DNA of 64,000 nucleotides from Puniceicoccaceae bacterium (GTDB lineage Bacteria; Verrucomicrobiota; Verrucomicrobiia; Opitutales; JAFGAQ01), in contig JANQOQ010000008.1 in the NCBI GenBank assembly GCA_028285755.1, positions 505,399 through 569,398 on the forward strand, in the 5' to 3' direction. Made by a program: the position numbers and the translations under genes. The notes under the pieces are model-generated. The model saw only the letters and a list, made by a program, of their open reading frames with translations. It searched no databases and was not told the DNA's origin. Shown in pieces: positions 36,534-47,426 of the stretch. Numbering within the stretch: the first letter of the stretch is position 1; the number at the start of each line of letters is the position of its first letter.

Positions 36534-37610
36534 TTAGGCAATCTTTGCGAGTGCATCGTTGAGTGCATTCAATAGGTCGCGGATGGTTTCCTCCGTTTCA
36601 TCACCCATGTTGGATATACGGAAAGTCTTTCCCTTGACCTTGCCATAGCCTCCATCGATGACGACTCCATAATGCTCTCTCAAATATTTATTCAATGCAG
36701 GTAAATCGATTTCGCGTGTATTGCGAGCACACGTGAGTGATTTCGAAGCAAATTCTTTCTGCGGGAATAATTCAAAGCCGTTATCGGTGACCCAGGTATG
36801 CACCATGTCATTGAGTTGAGCATGGCGTTGATAGCGATTATCGAGGCCTTCGCTTTCGATATCTTCCAGCTTGGAATCCAACGCATAAATCAACGGGATA
36901 TTGGGGGTGCTGGGGGTCATGCCCTTGTCATGGTTTTTCTTAAATTCATGAAGATCAAAGTAATAACCACGGGAGTTATTGTGGGCAGCTCGTTCCAGTG
37001 CGCGGTCCGAAACAGAGCACAACGCGAGCCCGGGTGGCATCGCCAGTGCTTTTTGAGATCCCGTGATCATGATATCGATTCCCCAATCGTCCTTAGGGAT
37101 GGGAACTGCAGAAAAGGAGCTCACCGTATCAATGATGGAGATAACCTCAGGAAAATCCCTAAGCACCTCCATGATGTCTGCAAGCGGGTTCATCATGCCG
37201 CAGGAAGTTTCATTATGTACTAGAGTAACTGCATCGTATTCACCCGTCTCAAGGGCTTCGCGCAGTTTTGCAGGATCGATGTGCTCACCCCATTCCACGC
37301 GGAGTGGATCGGCCTCGAGCCCATTCCGTAGTGCGACGTCATTCCACTTATCGGAGAATGCACCGCACATACAATTGAGCACTTTCTTTTGGCAGACGTT
37401 ATTGAGCGCACCTTCCATAATGCCCCAGGCTGAGCTGGTGGAGAGGAAAACAGGATCCTTTGTGCCAAATACCATTTGCAGCCGGGGCTGCACTTTCTGG
37501 TAGAGTGCGACAAAGTCTGCGCTGCGATGCCCGATCATGGGCTGCGTCATAGCCTGATAGGTTTTTTCAGATACGGCGATAGGGCCGGGTATAAATAGTT
37601 TAACACTCAC
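36534..37610 (-). CDS. Class V aminotransferase (alanine-glyoxylate / serine-pyruvate type)
   Basis: A 358-residue PLP enzyme of the AGXT/PucG/phosphoserine-aminotransferase-like group. The PLP Lys is Lys187 in ITGSQKALAMPPG. The N-terminal substrate region is LFIPGPIAVSEKTYQAM with the family's GHRS motif, and IDTVSSFSAVPI contains the PLP-binding Asp. The likely reaction is transfer of the amino group from alanine or serine to glyoxylate, but the substrate is not certain. The start is GTG at 37610. It follows panD by four bases and precedes topB by three bases, so panD, aminotransferase and topB appear to form one transcript. Confidence 0.9.
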   Translation of the reverse strand: MSVKLFIPGPIAVSEKTYQAMTQPMIGHRSADFVALYQKVQPRLQMVFGTKDPVFLSTSSAWGIMEGALNNVCQKKVLNCMCGAFSDKWNDVALRNGLEADPLRVEWGEHIDPAKLREALETGEYDAVTLVHNETSCGMMNPLADIMEVLRDFPEVISIIDTVSSFSAVPIPKDDWGIDIMITGSQKALAMPPGLALCSVSDRALERAAHNNSRGYYFDLHEFKKNHDKGMTPSTPNIPLIYALDSKLEDIESEGLDNRYQRHAQLNDMVHTWVTDNGFELFPQKEFASKSLTCARNTREIDLPALNKYLREHYGVVIDGGYGKVKGKTFRISNMGDETEETIRDLLNALNDALAKIA

Positions 37611-37614
37611 GTTT

Positions 37615-37971
37615 CTAGGAATTGAGGATGGTTTGGTTTTTATCTTCTAAAGTGATCACCGTAGGTTTCCAGGTTTTGGCTTCTTCGGGCGTAAAGCTGC
37701 CAAAAGTCAATATGACAATACGGTCACCCAGCATACCTTTTCGTGCGGCAGCTCCGTTTAGTGAAATGGTCTTCGAGCCGGGTTCAGCAGGAATTGCGTA
37801 AGTTTCCAGGCGTTCGCCATTACTGAAATTACCCACCAGAATTTTTTCGTAGGGTAAAATACCCGCTACTTCCATGAGCTCGGAATCGATCGCCAGGCTG
37901 CCTGAGTAGTCTATATGCACTGCTGTGATCTCCGCGCGGAGTATCTTTGATTTTAACAGTTGAACTTGCAT
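37615..37971 (-). CDS. panD: Aspartate 1-decarboxylase
   Basis: A 118-residue pyruvoyl enzyme that makes beta-alanine for pantothenate. The self-cleavage site Gly24-Ser25 is at the canonical place (HIDYSGSLAID). Lys9 is in KSKILRAEITAV, and the ISLNGAAARKGMLGDRIVI block is typical. Length matches the family. It is the first gene of a leftward transcript with the aminotransferase. Confidence 0.96.
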   Translation of the reverse strand: MQVQLLKSKILRAEITAVHIDYSGSLAIDSELMEVAGILPYEKILVGNFSNGERLETYAIPAEPGSKTISLNGAAARKGMLGDRIVILTFGSFTPEEAKTWKPTVITLEDKNQTILNS

Positions 37972-38079
37972 GGCATGTATTATTCTATCTGACTTTTTGT
38001 GAAAGGATCTTGAAATTGGAGATTAGATATAAGTATCGGCTGCACGTTTTCGACTTAATCTAATCAACCTAAAAACGAG

Positions 38080-39288
38080 ATGAAGAGCGGATTTAAAGAT
38101 CGAATCAATCAAAATCTTAGAGAGTTTGAGCAATTTGCAGTCGATGTAATATATGATAAGCGTCAAGGCCGAAAAGAAAAGTGGTTTGCCGGGTTTTTAA
38201 AAAGTTTGTCTTATTTATATAGTGGGATCGTGGCGATTCGGTATTATCTGTATGATCAAAAAGTGTTTCGCAGCCAGCCACTCGGTTGTCTCGTAGTGGT
38301 AGTGGGTAATCTAACGGTCGGCGGCACCGGAAAAACCCCGATTGTGGAGCGAATCGCAAAAACGTTGCGGGATCGGGGTCGCACGGTGGGGATCTTAAGC
38401 CGGGGCTACAAAAGTAAGAAGGAACCCGCCTGGAGGAAAGCGATCCGGTCGATCACCCATGGCGAGGAAGCGCCACCGAAGGTGGTGAGTGATGGCAAGG
38501 AGGTGCTGTTGGACTCACGCCTTGCGGGAGATGAGCCTTACATGTTGGCACGTAATTTACCGGGCGTCGTTGTGGTAGTGGATAAGAACCGGGTGAAGGC
38601 GGGAGCTTATGCGATCAAGAAATTCAAGGTGGATACACTGATTCTGGATGATGGTTTCCAATATCTGCCACTCAAGGGTCGGTTGAATCTGGTCCTCGTC
38701 GATAAGAACAACCCTTTTGGCAATAAGCAGATGTTGCCCCGTGGGATACTTCGGGAACCGATCAATAACCTGAGTCGTGCTTCGTATGTGTTTATTACCA
38801 AATCTGACGGGAAGGATAGCACTGAGCTGAAAAACACCATCCATCATTATCATCCGGATACCGATATTATTGAATGTACCCACAAACCTACATTCCTTCG
38901 GCAAGTGGCCGGTGACGATGAGCAATCGTTGGAAACCCTCAAAGGGGCACGTGTAGCATGCTACAGTGGTATCGCCGTACCAGAAAGTTTTGAGAAGTTC
39001 CTGACTGAGCTCGGAGCTGAGGTCGCATATAAGGAGCGATTTCTCGACCACCACCGCTTCACGAAATATGAACTGGCGCGCATGTATCAAAATATGGAGG
39101 ATCTGGGAATTGATCGGGTAATTACCACAGAAAAAGATGCTGCGCGGCTGGACCGGGACTATATCCCACCCATTTCAACCTACTATTTAAGGCTTGAAAT
39201 TGAAATATTGGATGGTGCAGATGACTTTGAGGAAGCCATAAATCGTATTTGCTTTCCAAAGAAGGAGTGGATTTCAAACAAAAGTTAG
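38080..39288 (+). CDS. lpxK: Tetraacyldisaccharide 4'-kinase
   Basis: A 402-residue inner-membrane-associated kinase that phosphorylates the lipid A precursor. It shows the Walker A site [37 protein letters not shown] and the Asp-rich [12 protein letters not shown], all diagnostic. The N-terminus is about 60 residues longer than the shortest family members and includes a hydrophobic helix ([18 protein letters not shown]). Its presence implies a Gram-negative lipopolysaccharide envelope. It is divergent from panD and followed after 12 bases by the adenylate-kinase-like gene. Confidence 0.94.
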   Translation: MKSGFKDRINQNLREFEQFAVDVIYDKRQGRKEKWFAGFLKSLSYLYSGIVAIRYYLYDQKVFRSQPLGCLVVVVGNLTVGGTGKTPIVERIAKTLRDRGRTVGILSRGYKSKKEPAWRKAIRSITHGEEAPPKVVSDGKEVLLDSRLAGDEPYMLARNLPGVVVVVDKNRVKAGAYAIKKFKVDTLILDDGFQYLPLKGRLNLVLVDKNNPFGNKQMLPRGILREPINNLSRASYVFITKSDGKDSTELKNTIHHYHPDTDIIECTHKPTFLRQVAGDDEQSLETLKGARVACYSGIAVPESFEKFLTELGAEVAYKERFLDHHRFTKYELARMYQNMEDLGIDRVITTEKDAARLDRDYIPPISTYYLRLEIEILDGADDFEEAINRICFPKKEWISNKS

Positions 39289-39300
39289 TGTAAGGAGATT

Positions 39301-40509
39301 TTGGATTTAATAAGAATGGATAAAAAACCTGAAACGGACACACTCGATACTGAGATTAAAGATGCTGCCATTATCTTTAATACGGTTTGGAATTCACTGG
39401 TAACAAAATATGAAGAGGAAAAGCTGCGCTTTCCGAATGAAATCTTTTGGTTAAACGGGGCACCAGGCTCGGGTAAGGGAACTAACACCCGCTTTATCAT
39501 GAAATTTCGTGATTTGACGGCTGAGCCTGTAGTTGTCAGCAGCATGCTCAAGAGTCCCCAGGCGCAGAAGCTCATCAATGCGGGTAAGCTGGTTGGAGAC
39601 CGTGAAGTAACCGAGCTTGTTTTTGAGGCCTTATTAAAGCCGGAGAATGAAAAGGGTGTGATCGTAGATGGGTATCCGCGTTCCAAAACCCAGGTAGAGT
39701 GCCTGAAGTTGCTCTACAACAAGCTGAAGTCTCTGCGCACGAAATACCTGAATACCGAGCTGAGTAATCACTTCAGCAAACCGGTATTTCACATCGTGGT
39801 GCTGTTTATCGATGAAAAAGAGAGTGTGCGCCGTCAGTTGAAACGGGGTAAACAAATGATCGAGCATAACCGTAAGGTGGAGGCATCCGGTGTGGGCAAG
39901 GTCTATGAAATCCGAGCGACCGACTTAACTGAAGAAAAAGCAATCGGTCGTTACAATACTTTTAAGAGTATCACTTACGATGCGCTCAAATCTCTCCGCG
40001 AACAATTCTATTATCATTTTATCGATGCACTGGGAACGATCGAGGAAGTTCAGGCGCGGATTGTCCAGGAGCTCAAATATCAAAGTTCGCTGGAGCTGGA
40101 TGAAGGGACTAATGACCGCCTATCGGTGATTCCGGTAGCCAGTGAGCTTGTCGAGCATGCGCGGCAGAATCTCGTGAGTCGATTGGATAGTTATGAGCAA
40201 TACAATACAGTGATGTTTGCAGAGATCGTGAAGCTCATTGATGAGAAGTTCATGCCGATCATTATGCGGCATTCGATTTCAGGGCGTGCAGTTATTAATT
40301 CTGAGGACCGTATCTTTGCAGACCCCAATGCGCTCTCCATGCTCATTGATATCTTCTCGGAGCGTGGATATCATGCAATCGTCGATGTACGTAAGTTGCA
40401 AATCCCCGTACGTTTTGATCCTCAGACTTACCGCATAGAGCTACTCGAGAAGCGTGTTTATACATTCACGATTAACTTTCAGGTTACCCAAATTCGCAGG
40501 ACCCGTTAG
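39301..40509 (+). CDS. Adenylate-kinase-like nucleoside monophosphate kinase with long C-terminal extension
   Basis: About 400 residues. The first half is adenylate-kinase-like: P-loop [17 protein letters not shown], an NMP-binding part with [16 protein letters not shown], and [16 protein letters not shown]. The central region carries a lid-like [13 protein letters not shown] and [17 protein letters not shown]. Residues of about 245-400 form an extra domain not present in normal 190-220-residue adenylate kinases and not recognised. Two starts compete: TTG at 39301, three bases after AAGGAG (39292-39297), and ATG at 39316, 18 bases after it; the TTG is taken, with low certainty. Probably co-transcribed with lpxK. 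Confidence 0.8.
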   Translation: MDLIRMDKKPETDTLDTEIKDAAIIFNTVWNSLVTKYEEEKLRFPNEIFWLNGAPGSGKGTNTRFIMKFRDLTAEPVVVSSMLKSPQAQKLINAGKLVGDREVTELVFEALLKPENEKGVIVDGYPRSKTQVECLKLLYNKLKSLRTKYLNTELSNHFSKPVFHIVVLFIDEKESVRRQLKRGKQMIEHNRKVEASGVGKVYEIRATDLTEEKAIGRYNTFKSITYDALKSLREQFYYHFIDALGTIEEVQARIVQELKYQSSLELDEGTNDRLSVIPVASELVEHARQNLVSRLDSYEQYNTVMFAEIVKLIDEKFMPIIMRHSISGRAVINSEDRIFADPNALSMLIDIFSERGYHAIVDVRKLQIPVRFDPQTYRIELLEKRVYTFTINFQVTQIRRTR

Positions 40510-40530
40510 TCACCTGCGTCCTACTTTGAT

Positions 40531-42847
<2,317 letters not shown>

Positions 42848-42851
42848 TGTG

Positions 42852-44171
42852 CTAGATCAGGGATTTATGTAAAAGACTGCTACTGCGCTCCGCCAAGTAA
42901 TTCTGGGTAAAAGGATCGTTGCTTAAATCAGTAATTTTTCCGCCGAGCCGCCGTGAGTAGCCATTTAGGTAGCTTTGAGACTGATACTTAAGAACTTCAG
43001 GTATAAACTCTGAGAGATTCTGGCTGAATTGCTCGGTAGTATGAGTTTTTTGCAAATGTTGGCGGCCTTTCTCTGCAATTTCAGTGTATGGGTTTTGATC
43101 CGATTCGAAAAAGTGATTGAAGTGCCTGTGGATGCTCGCTACCTCGTCGTCCGGATCGACAAAAAGTACGCAGTCTTCGGGTTGATTCGCAAACCAGCCT
43201 GCACACGTTACCATAGCTGCAGTTTGGTTTGCCCAGATGCGTAGCAGCGAGCCCGACGCTTCGCCATTGGTCGGATAGCGCAAACTGACAGCAATATCTG
43301 CTGCATTCAGTAGGTGGTCCAGTTTATCGAAGGATACAAAGCCATGATATTTGACCTGCTGATTCAGTTCATATTGCTTGGCAACCTGTTTGACGTCGAA
43401 ATCATAGTCGATTTTGCCGCAGATATCGAGCTGGATTTGGTGTTTAAGCGGGTGGGTGCCTATTGCCTGGATGACAGATTCCAGGCGGCGATTCGGTCCA
43501 CCGATATAGCCGAAAATAATGAGTCTGAGCACTTTATCCGCACCTTGAGATGCAGCTTGGGTAGGCTCCTTCAGTTCGGTTACTTGCGATAAGTAGGGTA
43601 ATGGAGTATATAGGACGGGTGCATGTGTGCGCTCTGCCAGATATTCAACAATTGCTTCATTGTGAGTAATGATGCCGCTGGCATTCTCAAGTGCGAGCCT
43701 GCTGAAAGGAATCTTCTGCGCAATCTCGTCGATAGTGATTTCCTGGCGAATCAGCTGCCTGCCCATGCTCTCACCTTCCTCGCCGTAATAATACTTCAGG
43801 TGCTTGAGGTAGAGGTAGTCCCCTTCCGGTTGTTGGCGAAAGTAGCTTTCGAAAAAGTGGTGCAGATTGTAATCATGGAGGATCACGATGCCACTGTGCA
43901 TCTGGCTAAGCTGGTAAATCTGCTTATGGAATGCACCGTTGTTCCCAAAATTATAGAGAGTAACGGCTGATCGATTTAAGGTCTGCCAATTAAGCTTTTC
44001 GGGATGAAAATGCTGAATCTTTGCCGAATCATCCAGCGATTTATCATGCTGATTTTGGTCTGTCAGCAATGTAACTTCAAATTGCTTCTTCAGAGCAGGA
44101 ATGAGCCGTACAGTGTAATTGGCAATATCCGTTTTGGCAGGGGGAAGTGGGGATACCCAGTTTATCTTCAT
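42852..44171 (-). CDS. Glycosyltransferase, GT4-like (GT-B fold)
   Basis: A 439-residue GT-B glycosyltransferase. The N-terminal half begins KINWVSPLPPAKTDIANYT, as in GT4 enzymes. The C-terminal half has LRLIIFGYIGGPNRRLESV, IQLDICGKIDYDF and the donor-binding region PTNGEASGSLLRIWANQT. It is the last gene of a five-gene leftward operon and overlaps the preceding transferase by four bases (ATGA). The likely role is building a surface glycan; donor and acceptor are unknown. Confidence 0.87.
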   Translation of the reverse strand: MKINWVSPLPPAKTDIANYTVRLIPALKKQFEVTLLTDQNQHDKSLDDSAKIQHFHPEKLNWQTLNRSAVTLYNFGNNGAFHKQIYQLSQMHSGIVILHDYNLHHFFESYFRQQPEGDYLYLKHLKYYYGEEGESMGRQLIRQEITIDEIAQKIPFSRLALENASGIITHNEAIVEYLAERTHAPVLYTPLPYLSQVTELKEPTQAASQGADKVLRLIIFGYIGGPNRRLESVIQAIGTHPLKHQIQLDICGKIDYDFDVKQVAKQYELNQQVKYHGFVSFDKLDHLLNAADIAVSLRYPTNGEASGSLLRIWANQTAAMVTCAGWFANQPEDCVLFVDPDDEVASIHRHFNHFFESDQNPYTEIAEKGRQHLQKTHTTEQFSQNLSEFIPEVLKYQSQSYLNGYSRRLGGKITDLSNDPFTQNYLAERSSSLLHKSLI

Positions 44172-45214
44172 TTCAATAGTTGGGTAACTACGTGCTGCCA
44201 GTTGATGTTGAGGTCTTTATATTTTTGGTGACCTCGCTCACCGAAAGCCTGGCAGTGGCTTTTATCTTTCCAGGCCTCGTCCATCGCCTGAGCAATCTGT
44301 TCAGGATCACCTTCTACGGCCCAGCCATCCTTATGGTCGTCTACGAATTCCAGAGGTCCTCCGGAATCCATGCAGGTAATGGTTGGTTTTTGGCTCAACA
44401 TGGCCTCAAGGGTTACATAACCGTAGTCTTCATCCAATGGAGGGTAAATCACCGCACGACAATTGGCGTAGAGGCGAAATTTCTCTTCGTCGCTGATAAA
44501 GCCCTTCCACTCAATACGGTCACTCACCTTCAGTGCCTTGGCAAGTTCCTGAAGCTCGTTAAAATACCCAATATCCTGGGGTTTTCCCGAAAAAATGACC
44601 TTCACCGGTTCTTGGGTTAATCCCAGAGCTTCAATAACCAAATGTTGGCGCTTCATGCGTTCAATCCGGCTTGGGTAATAGAGATAATCTCCGTAGCTCT
44701 CGAAGTAGAACTGATCTGCCTGAGGGGGAGGGTGGTAGAGCGCTTCCGAATCAATATTCAGAAAGGTTTTCATGCGCTTAGCCACGTTCTGCGAATTCGC
44801 AAATATCCGCTCCTGTGAGGCCAGCATCTTTTCCTCGATTTTAAATATCGCCTCCTTGATCTGTTGTCCGCGGGGTGAATTGGCAAGGTCGCAGATTGGG
44901 CTATCCCAGAGATCAAACGCCGAGCGATGCTGGTGCAGTATCCACAAAGTTTTGTTAGTATGCTCGATGTGATAAGCCGGGAATTTGAGGCCAATAATTT
45001 TGTCCAGCTGATTGCCGTTGTTCCAATTGTAATCCATCAGTCGACATGCCATCAAGCTGTCCAGAATACGCTCAGGGGGATCCCAGAAAAAAGGAATCGC
45101 CGCTATTTCAGCCTGATGCCCTTGCTTGACCAATGCGGTTTTCAGAGACTCTGCATGTAGCTCGGCTCCCCCGCTGTAAAAGGGGGATTGGGTAGTGACG
45201 ATAAGCACTTTCAT
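44168..45214 (-). CDS. Glycosyltransferase family 4
   Basis: A 348-residue GT4 enzyme. The N-terminus is KVLIVTTQSPFYSGGAELHA (donor/acceptor loop GGAE), with an inter-domain YYPSRIERMKRQHLVIEAL. The C-terminal domain has AVIYPPLDEDYGYVTLEAML, corresponding to the E-x7-E retaining-transferase motif. It overlaps its neighbours at both ends by four bases, so all are translated together. Sugar specificity unknown. Confidence 0.92.
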   Translation of the reverse strand: MKVLIVTTQSPFYSGGAELHAESLKTALVKQGHQAEIAAIPFFWDPPERILDSLMACRLMDYNWNNGNQLDKIIGLKFPAYHIEHTNKTLWILHQHRSAFDLWDSPICDLANSPRGQQIKEAIFKIEEKMLASQERIFANSQNVAKRMKTFLNIDSEALYHPPPQADQFYFESYGDYLYYPSRIERMKRQHLVIEALGLTQEPVKVIFSGKPQDIGYFNELQELAKALKVSDRIEWKGFISDEEKFRLYANCRAVIYPPLDEDYGYVTLEAMLSQKPTITCMDSGGPLEFVDDHKDGWAVEGDPEQIAQAMDEAWKDKSHCQAFGERGHQKYKDLNINWQHVVTQLLK

Positions 45215-46029
45215 CGGTTAAATTGATCCAAAATCGATTGATGACTCTCGATTAACAAACGGTTGGCCTCGAGTGTATTCTGATTGATTTGATACTGGTT
45301 ACGATTGAATTTTTCGATAAATGGCAAAGTATTTTGGGTTTTCAGGTAGTTTTCGTTTTCCTTAAGTTGATACTGCTGAGTATCAGTGGTGCTCTCTTCA
45401 GGCAATTGGTGCAGATTTACTTTTTCGCTAATCGGAATTGTGCCTTCAACTTCGTTGAGCTTTACCATGAGCTGTTTGACTATGCCGGCAAGAGCGCTCA
45501 TGGCATCCAGATTCTTACGGTTGAGCTTGATCTGCTTGCGATTGATTTTCCGTTCAACAACTGAGTCGCCGTGAGGATTTAATGCATTTAACTCGTCAAC
45601 AGAGTTGTGCAAACCTTGTAGCCGTATGTTCTGGTCTTTAATCAGTTTTTGGATAGCGGCCTGCTCCAGATATTGAGGAAGATTAATGAGCAAATGTGCT
45701 TTTTTTTCAGTGAGCTGAATACTGTCGGCTAAATGCTTTTGAATCTTAAGGACATTTTGATTGATGAGCATCTGATTTTTCAGAAAACGCCGAAAGATGT
45801 AGGGCAGTCGGGGATAGCGGTGATTTTCATGCCGTGCCTGAGCGGATAGTTTTTCGATTTCGTTCCAGTGCGTGCCCTGTCTTCGGTTATCGACATCGTT
45901 CGCCTGATAGTCACGAGGGTAGTAGCGGGAAAATAGGGATTCCTCTTGTTCGTTGGCCCAGTTGATCTCCTCAAGCATAGTCTCCTGAATTTGCTTCAGG
46001 GGGATAGCCTGCGCGCTAACGATCCTCAT
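45211..46029 (-). CDS. Coiled-coil protein of unknown function in a glycosyltransferase operon
   Basis: A 272-residue soluble, basic, mostly helical protein without signal peptide. Three spaced segments share a pattern N-x-x-x-x-N-Q/R-x-x-L: FLKNQMLINQNVLKIQKHL (about 82-100), KINRKQIKLNRKNLDAM (about 160-180) and FNRNQYQINQNTLEANRLL (near the C-terminus). Between them are heptad-like stretches. I recognise no family. The gene overlaps the GT4 gene downstream by four bases and the coiled-coil gene upstream by one base. A structural partner, scaffold or length-controlling role for the transferases is possible but unproven. Confidence 0.7.
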   Translation of the reverse strand: MRIVSAQAIPLKQIQETMLEEINWANEQEESLFSRYYPRDYQANDVDNRRQGTHWNEIEKLSAQARHENHRYPRLPYIFRRFLKNQMLINQNVLKIQKHLADSIQLTEKKAHLLINLPQYLEQAAIQKLIKDQNIRLQGLHNSVDELNALNPHGDSVVERKINRKQIKLNRKNLDAMSALAGIVKQLMVKLNEVEGTIPISEKVNLHQLPEESTTDTQQYQLKENENYLKTQNTLPFIEKFNRNQYQINQNTLEANRLLIESHQSILDQFNR

Positions 46030-46469
46030 TATTTTCCGCCGGTGAGTATGTGTTTCTCTGCAATGCCCTTCAGGTATGCAATTTCCGCCTGCATTACCTT
46101 CATCTGCTGCAGCTGGGTATCTGCGATTTGATGAATTTTCTCAGTAGAGGCTGCCTGTAGTTCAGAGAGTCGACGAAAGTCTTCGATGGTTTCAAGCAGA
46201 GTCTGCATGGCGGTCATCAAATCTTTGTTACAGTCCATCTGTGCCTGAATATGTTCGGTGAGAACAGGGTCCGGGTTTTCATACTCTTCATGCCATTGAT
46301 ACTGCCGGGCAATCAGCTCGCCGGCATCGTGGGTTTTCTGCCAGATGGATTTGAGACTGGCCTGAAGCTCTTCTGAGATTTTTTCATAGCGGGATTGGTA
46401 GATCAGGCTATCCGAATCCATGCTCTCTATACTTTTTAGACTGCTGTCGTTGGGCTTGGGTTCAGTCAT
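46029..46469 (-). CDS. Small coiled-coil protein of unknown function in a glycosyltransferase operon
   Basis: A 146-residue acidic, all-helical protein. Long heptad-like regions cover about 15-130 (for example ADTQLQQMKVMQAEIAYLKG near the end). No signal peptide, membrane segment or catalytic motif. Its single-base overlap with the next coiled-coil gene (TAATG type) and 22-bp distance to the GT2 gene upstream make it a member of the operon. Together with its neighbour it may form a hetero-oligomeric coil. Confidence 0.7.
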   Translation of the reverse strand: MTEPKPNDSSLKSIESMDSDSLIYQSRYEKISEELQASLKSIWQKTHDAGELIARQYQWHEEYENPDPVLTEHIQAQMDCNKDLMTAMQTLLETIEDFRRLSELQAASTEKIHQIADTQLQQMKVMQAEIAYLKGIAEKHILTGGK

Positions 46470-46491
46470 AATTCGCCTTTCATTGCATGGA

Positions 46492-47346
46492 TCATACGTG
46501 TTTATAAACTTCTTTAAATCTCAATTCTTCCTTCTCCAGGTGATCGTTTTCCAACAACCATTCAAAATAGCCGGAGTAATTGTCAAAGTTTTCCGAATGC
46601 CACTTCAGGCAATGTTTATGCCAACGATGTTTAAAAATCTTTTCGTTCTCATTCTCCTTGATCTTACGAGTGTCGCTCGAGCTTACATAGTGGAAAATGC
46701 GGCTTTGCAACGCGACATAGTGCTTAAATCCTTTTTCTGATGTACGCATACAGAAGTCATCATCTTCATAACCATTTAGATAGCTTTCATCAAAACCATC
46801 GTTTTCAAGAAAAAACCCCCGCTTAACCAACCAGCAGGCAGCGGTGATTATGGGAAACTCTATATAATCCTGGGGTGGAAATTGGTGTAAATGTGGCAAA
46901 AGATGTTGTCCGTAATGATGCGCGAGCCCATTGGCATCCCAGAATTTACCTACATGATCGAGCCCTCCGGTTATAGCACTATATTGCACATTACCGATGA
47001 CCCCTACATCCGGCAGGATATTAAATGCGCGTAGCATCGGCTCTAGCCAATGGGAGGTGAGGATCAGATCATTGTTGATGAGCGCGAGATATTCACCATG
47101 GGCATACTCTGCGGCTATGTTGTTATTAAATGCGAAGCCCTTTGTGTTGGAGTTGCTGATTATCTTGAAATGCGGGTGCTGGATAGACTGCAGAAAATCA
47201 CGGGTTTCCTGGCCGCTCGCATCATTAACGAGGATCACCTCGTAGGGGATTTCGGGCAGGGTTCCCAGCAGACTCAGCAGGCAGTCGCGCGTTTTCTCCA
47301 TTTGATCGCGCACAGGGATAATGAAGCTCACTAAAGGCCGTTCCAT
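46492..47346 (-). CDS. Glycosyltransferase family 2
   Basis: A 284-residue GT-A inverting transferase. It starts PLVSFIIPVRDQMEKTRDCL. The nucleotide-binding Asp lies in EVILVNDASGQETRD, the metal-binding DxD-like motif in YLALINNDLILTSHW, and the catalytic base region in LNGYEDDDFCMRTSEKGF. This resembles rhamnosyl- and related transferases of O-antigen or S-layer glycan synthesis. It is the first gene of the five-gene operon. No membrane helix is present, so it acts at the cytoplasmic face. Confidence 0.92.
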   Translation of the reverse strand: MERPLVSFIIPVRDQMEKTRDCLLSLLGTLPEIPYEVILVNDASGQETRDFLQSIQHPHFKIISNSNTKGFAFNNNIAAEYAHGEYLALINNDLILTSHWLEPMLRAFNILPDVGVIGNVQYSAITGGLDHVGKFWDANGLAHHYGQHLLPHLHQFPPQDYIEFPIITAACWLVKRGFFLENDGFDESYLNGYEDDDFCMRTSEKGFKHYVALQSRIFHYVSSSDTRKIKENENEKIFKHRWHKHCLKWHSENFDNYSGYFEWLLENDHLEKEELRFKEVYKHV

Positions 47347-47426
47347 TATTTACTAGATTGGTCAGCCAACTACTCGAGTGCAACTGCAATCGAATGCTTA
47401 ATTTAGATGAGTATATAATCTTTAGC

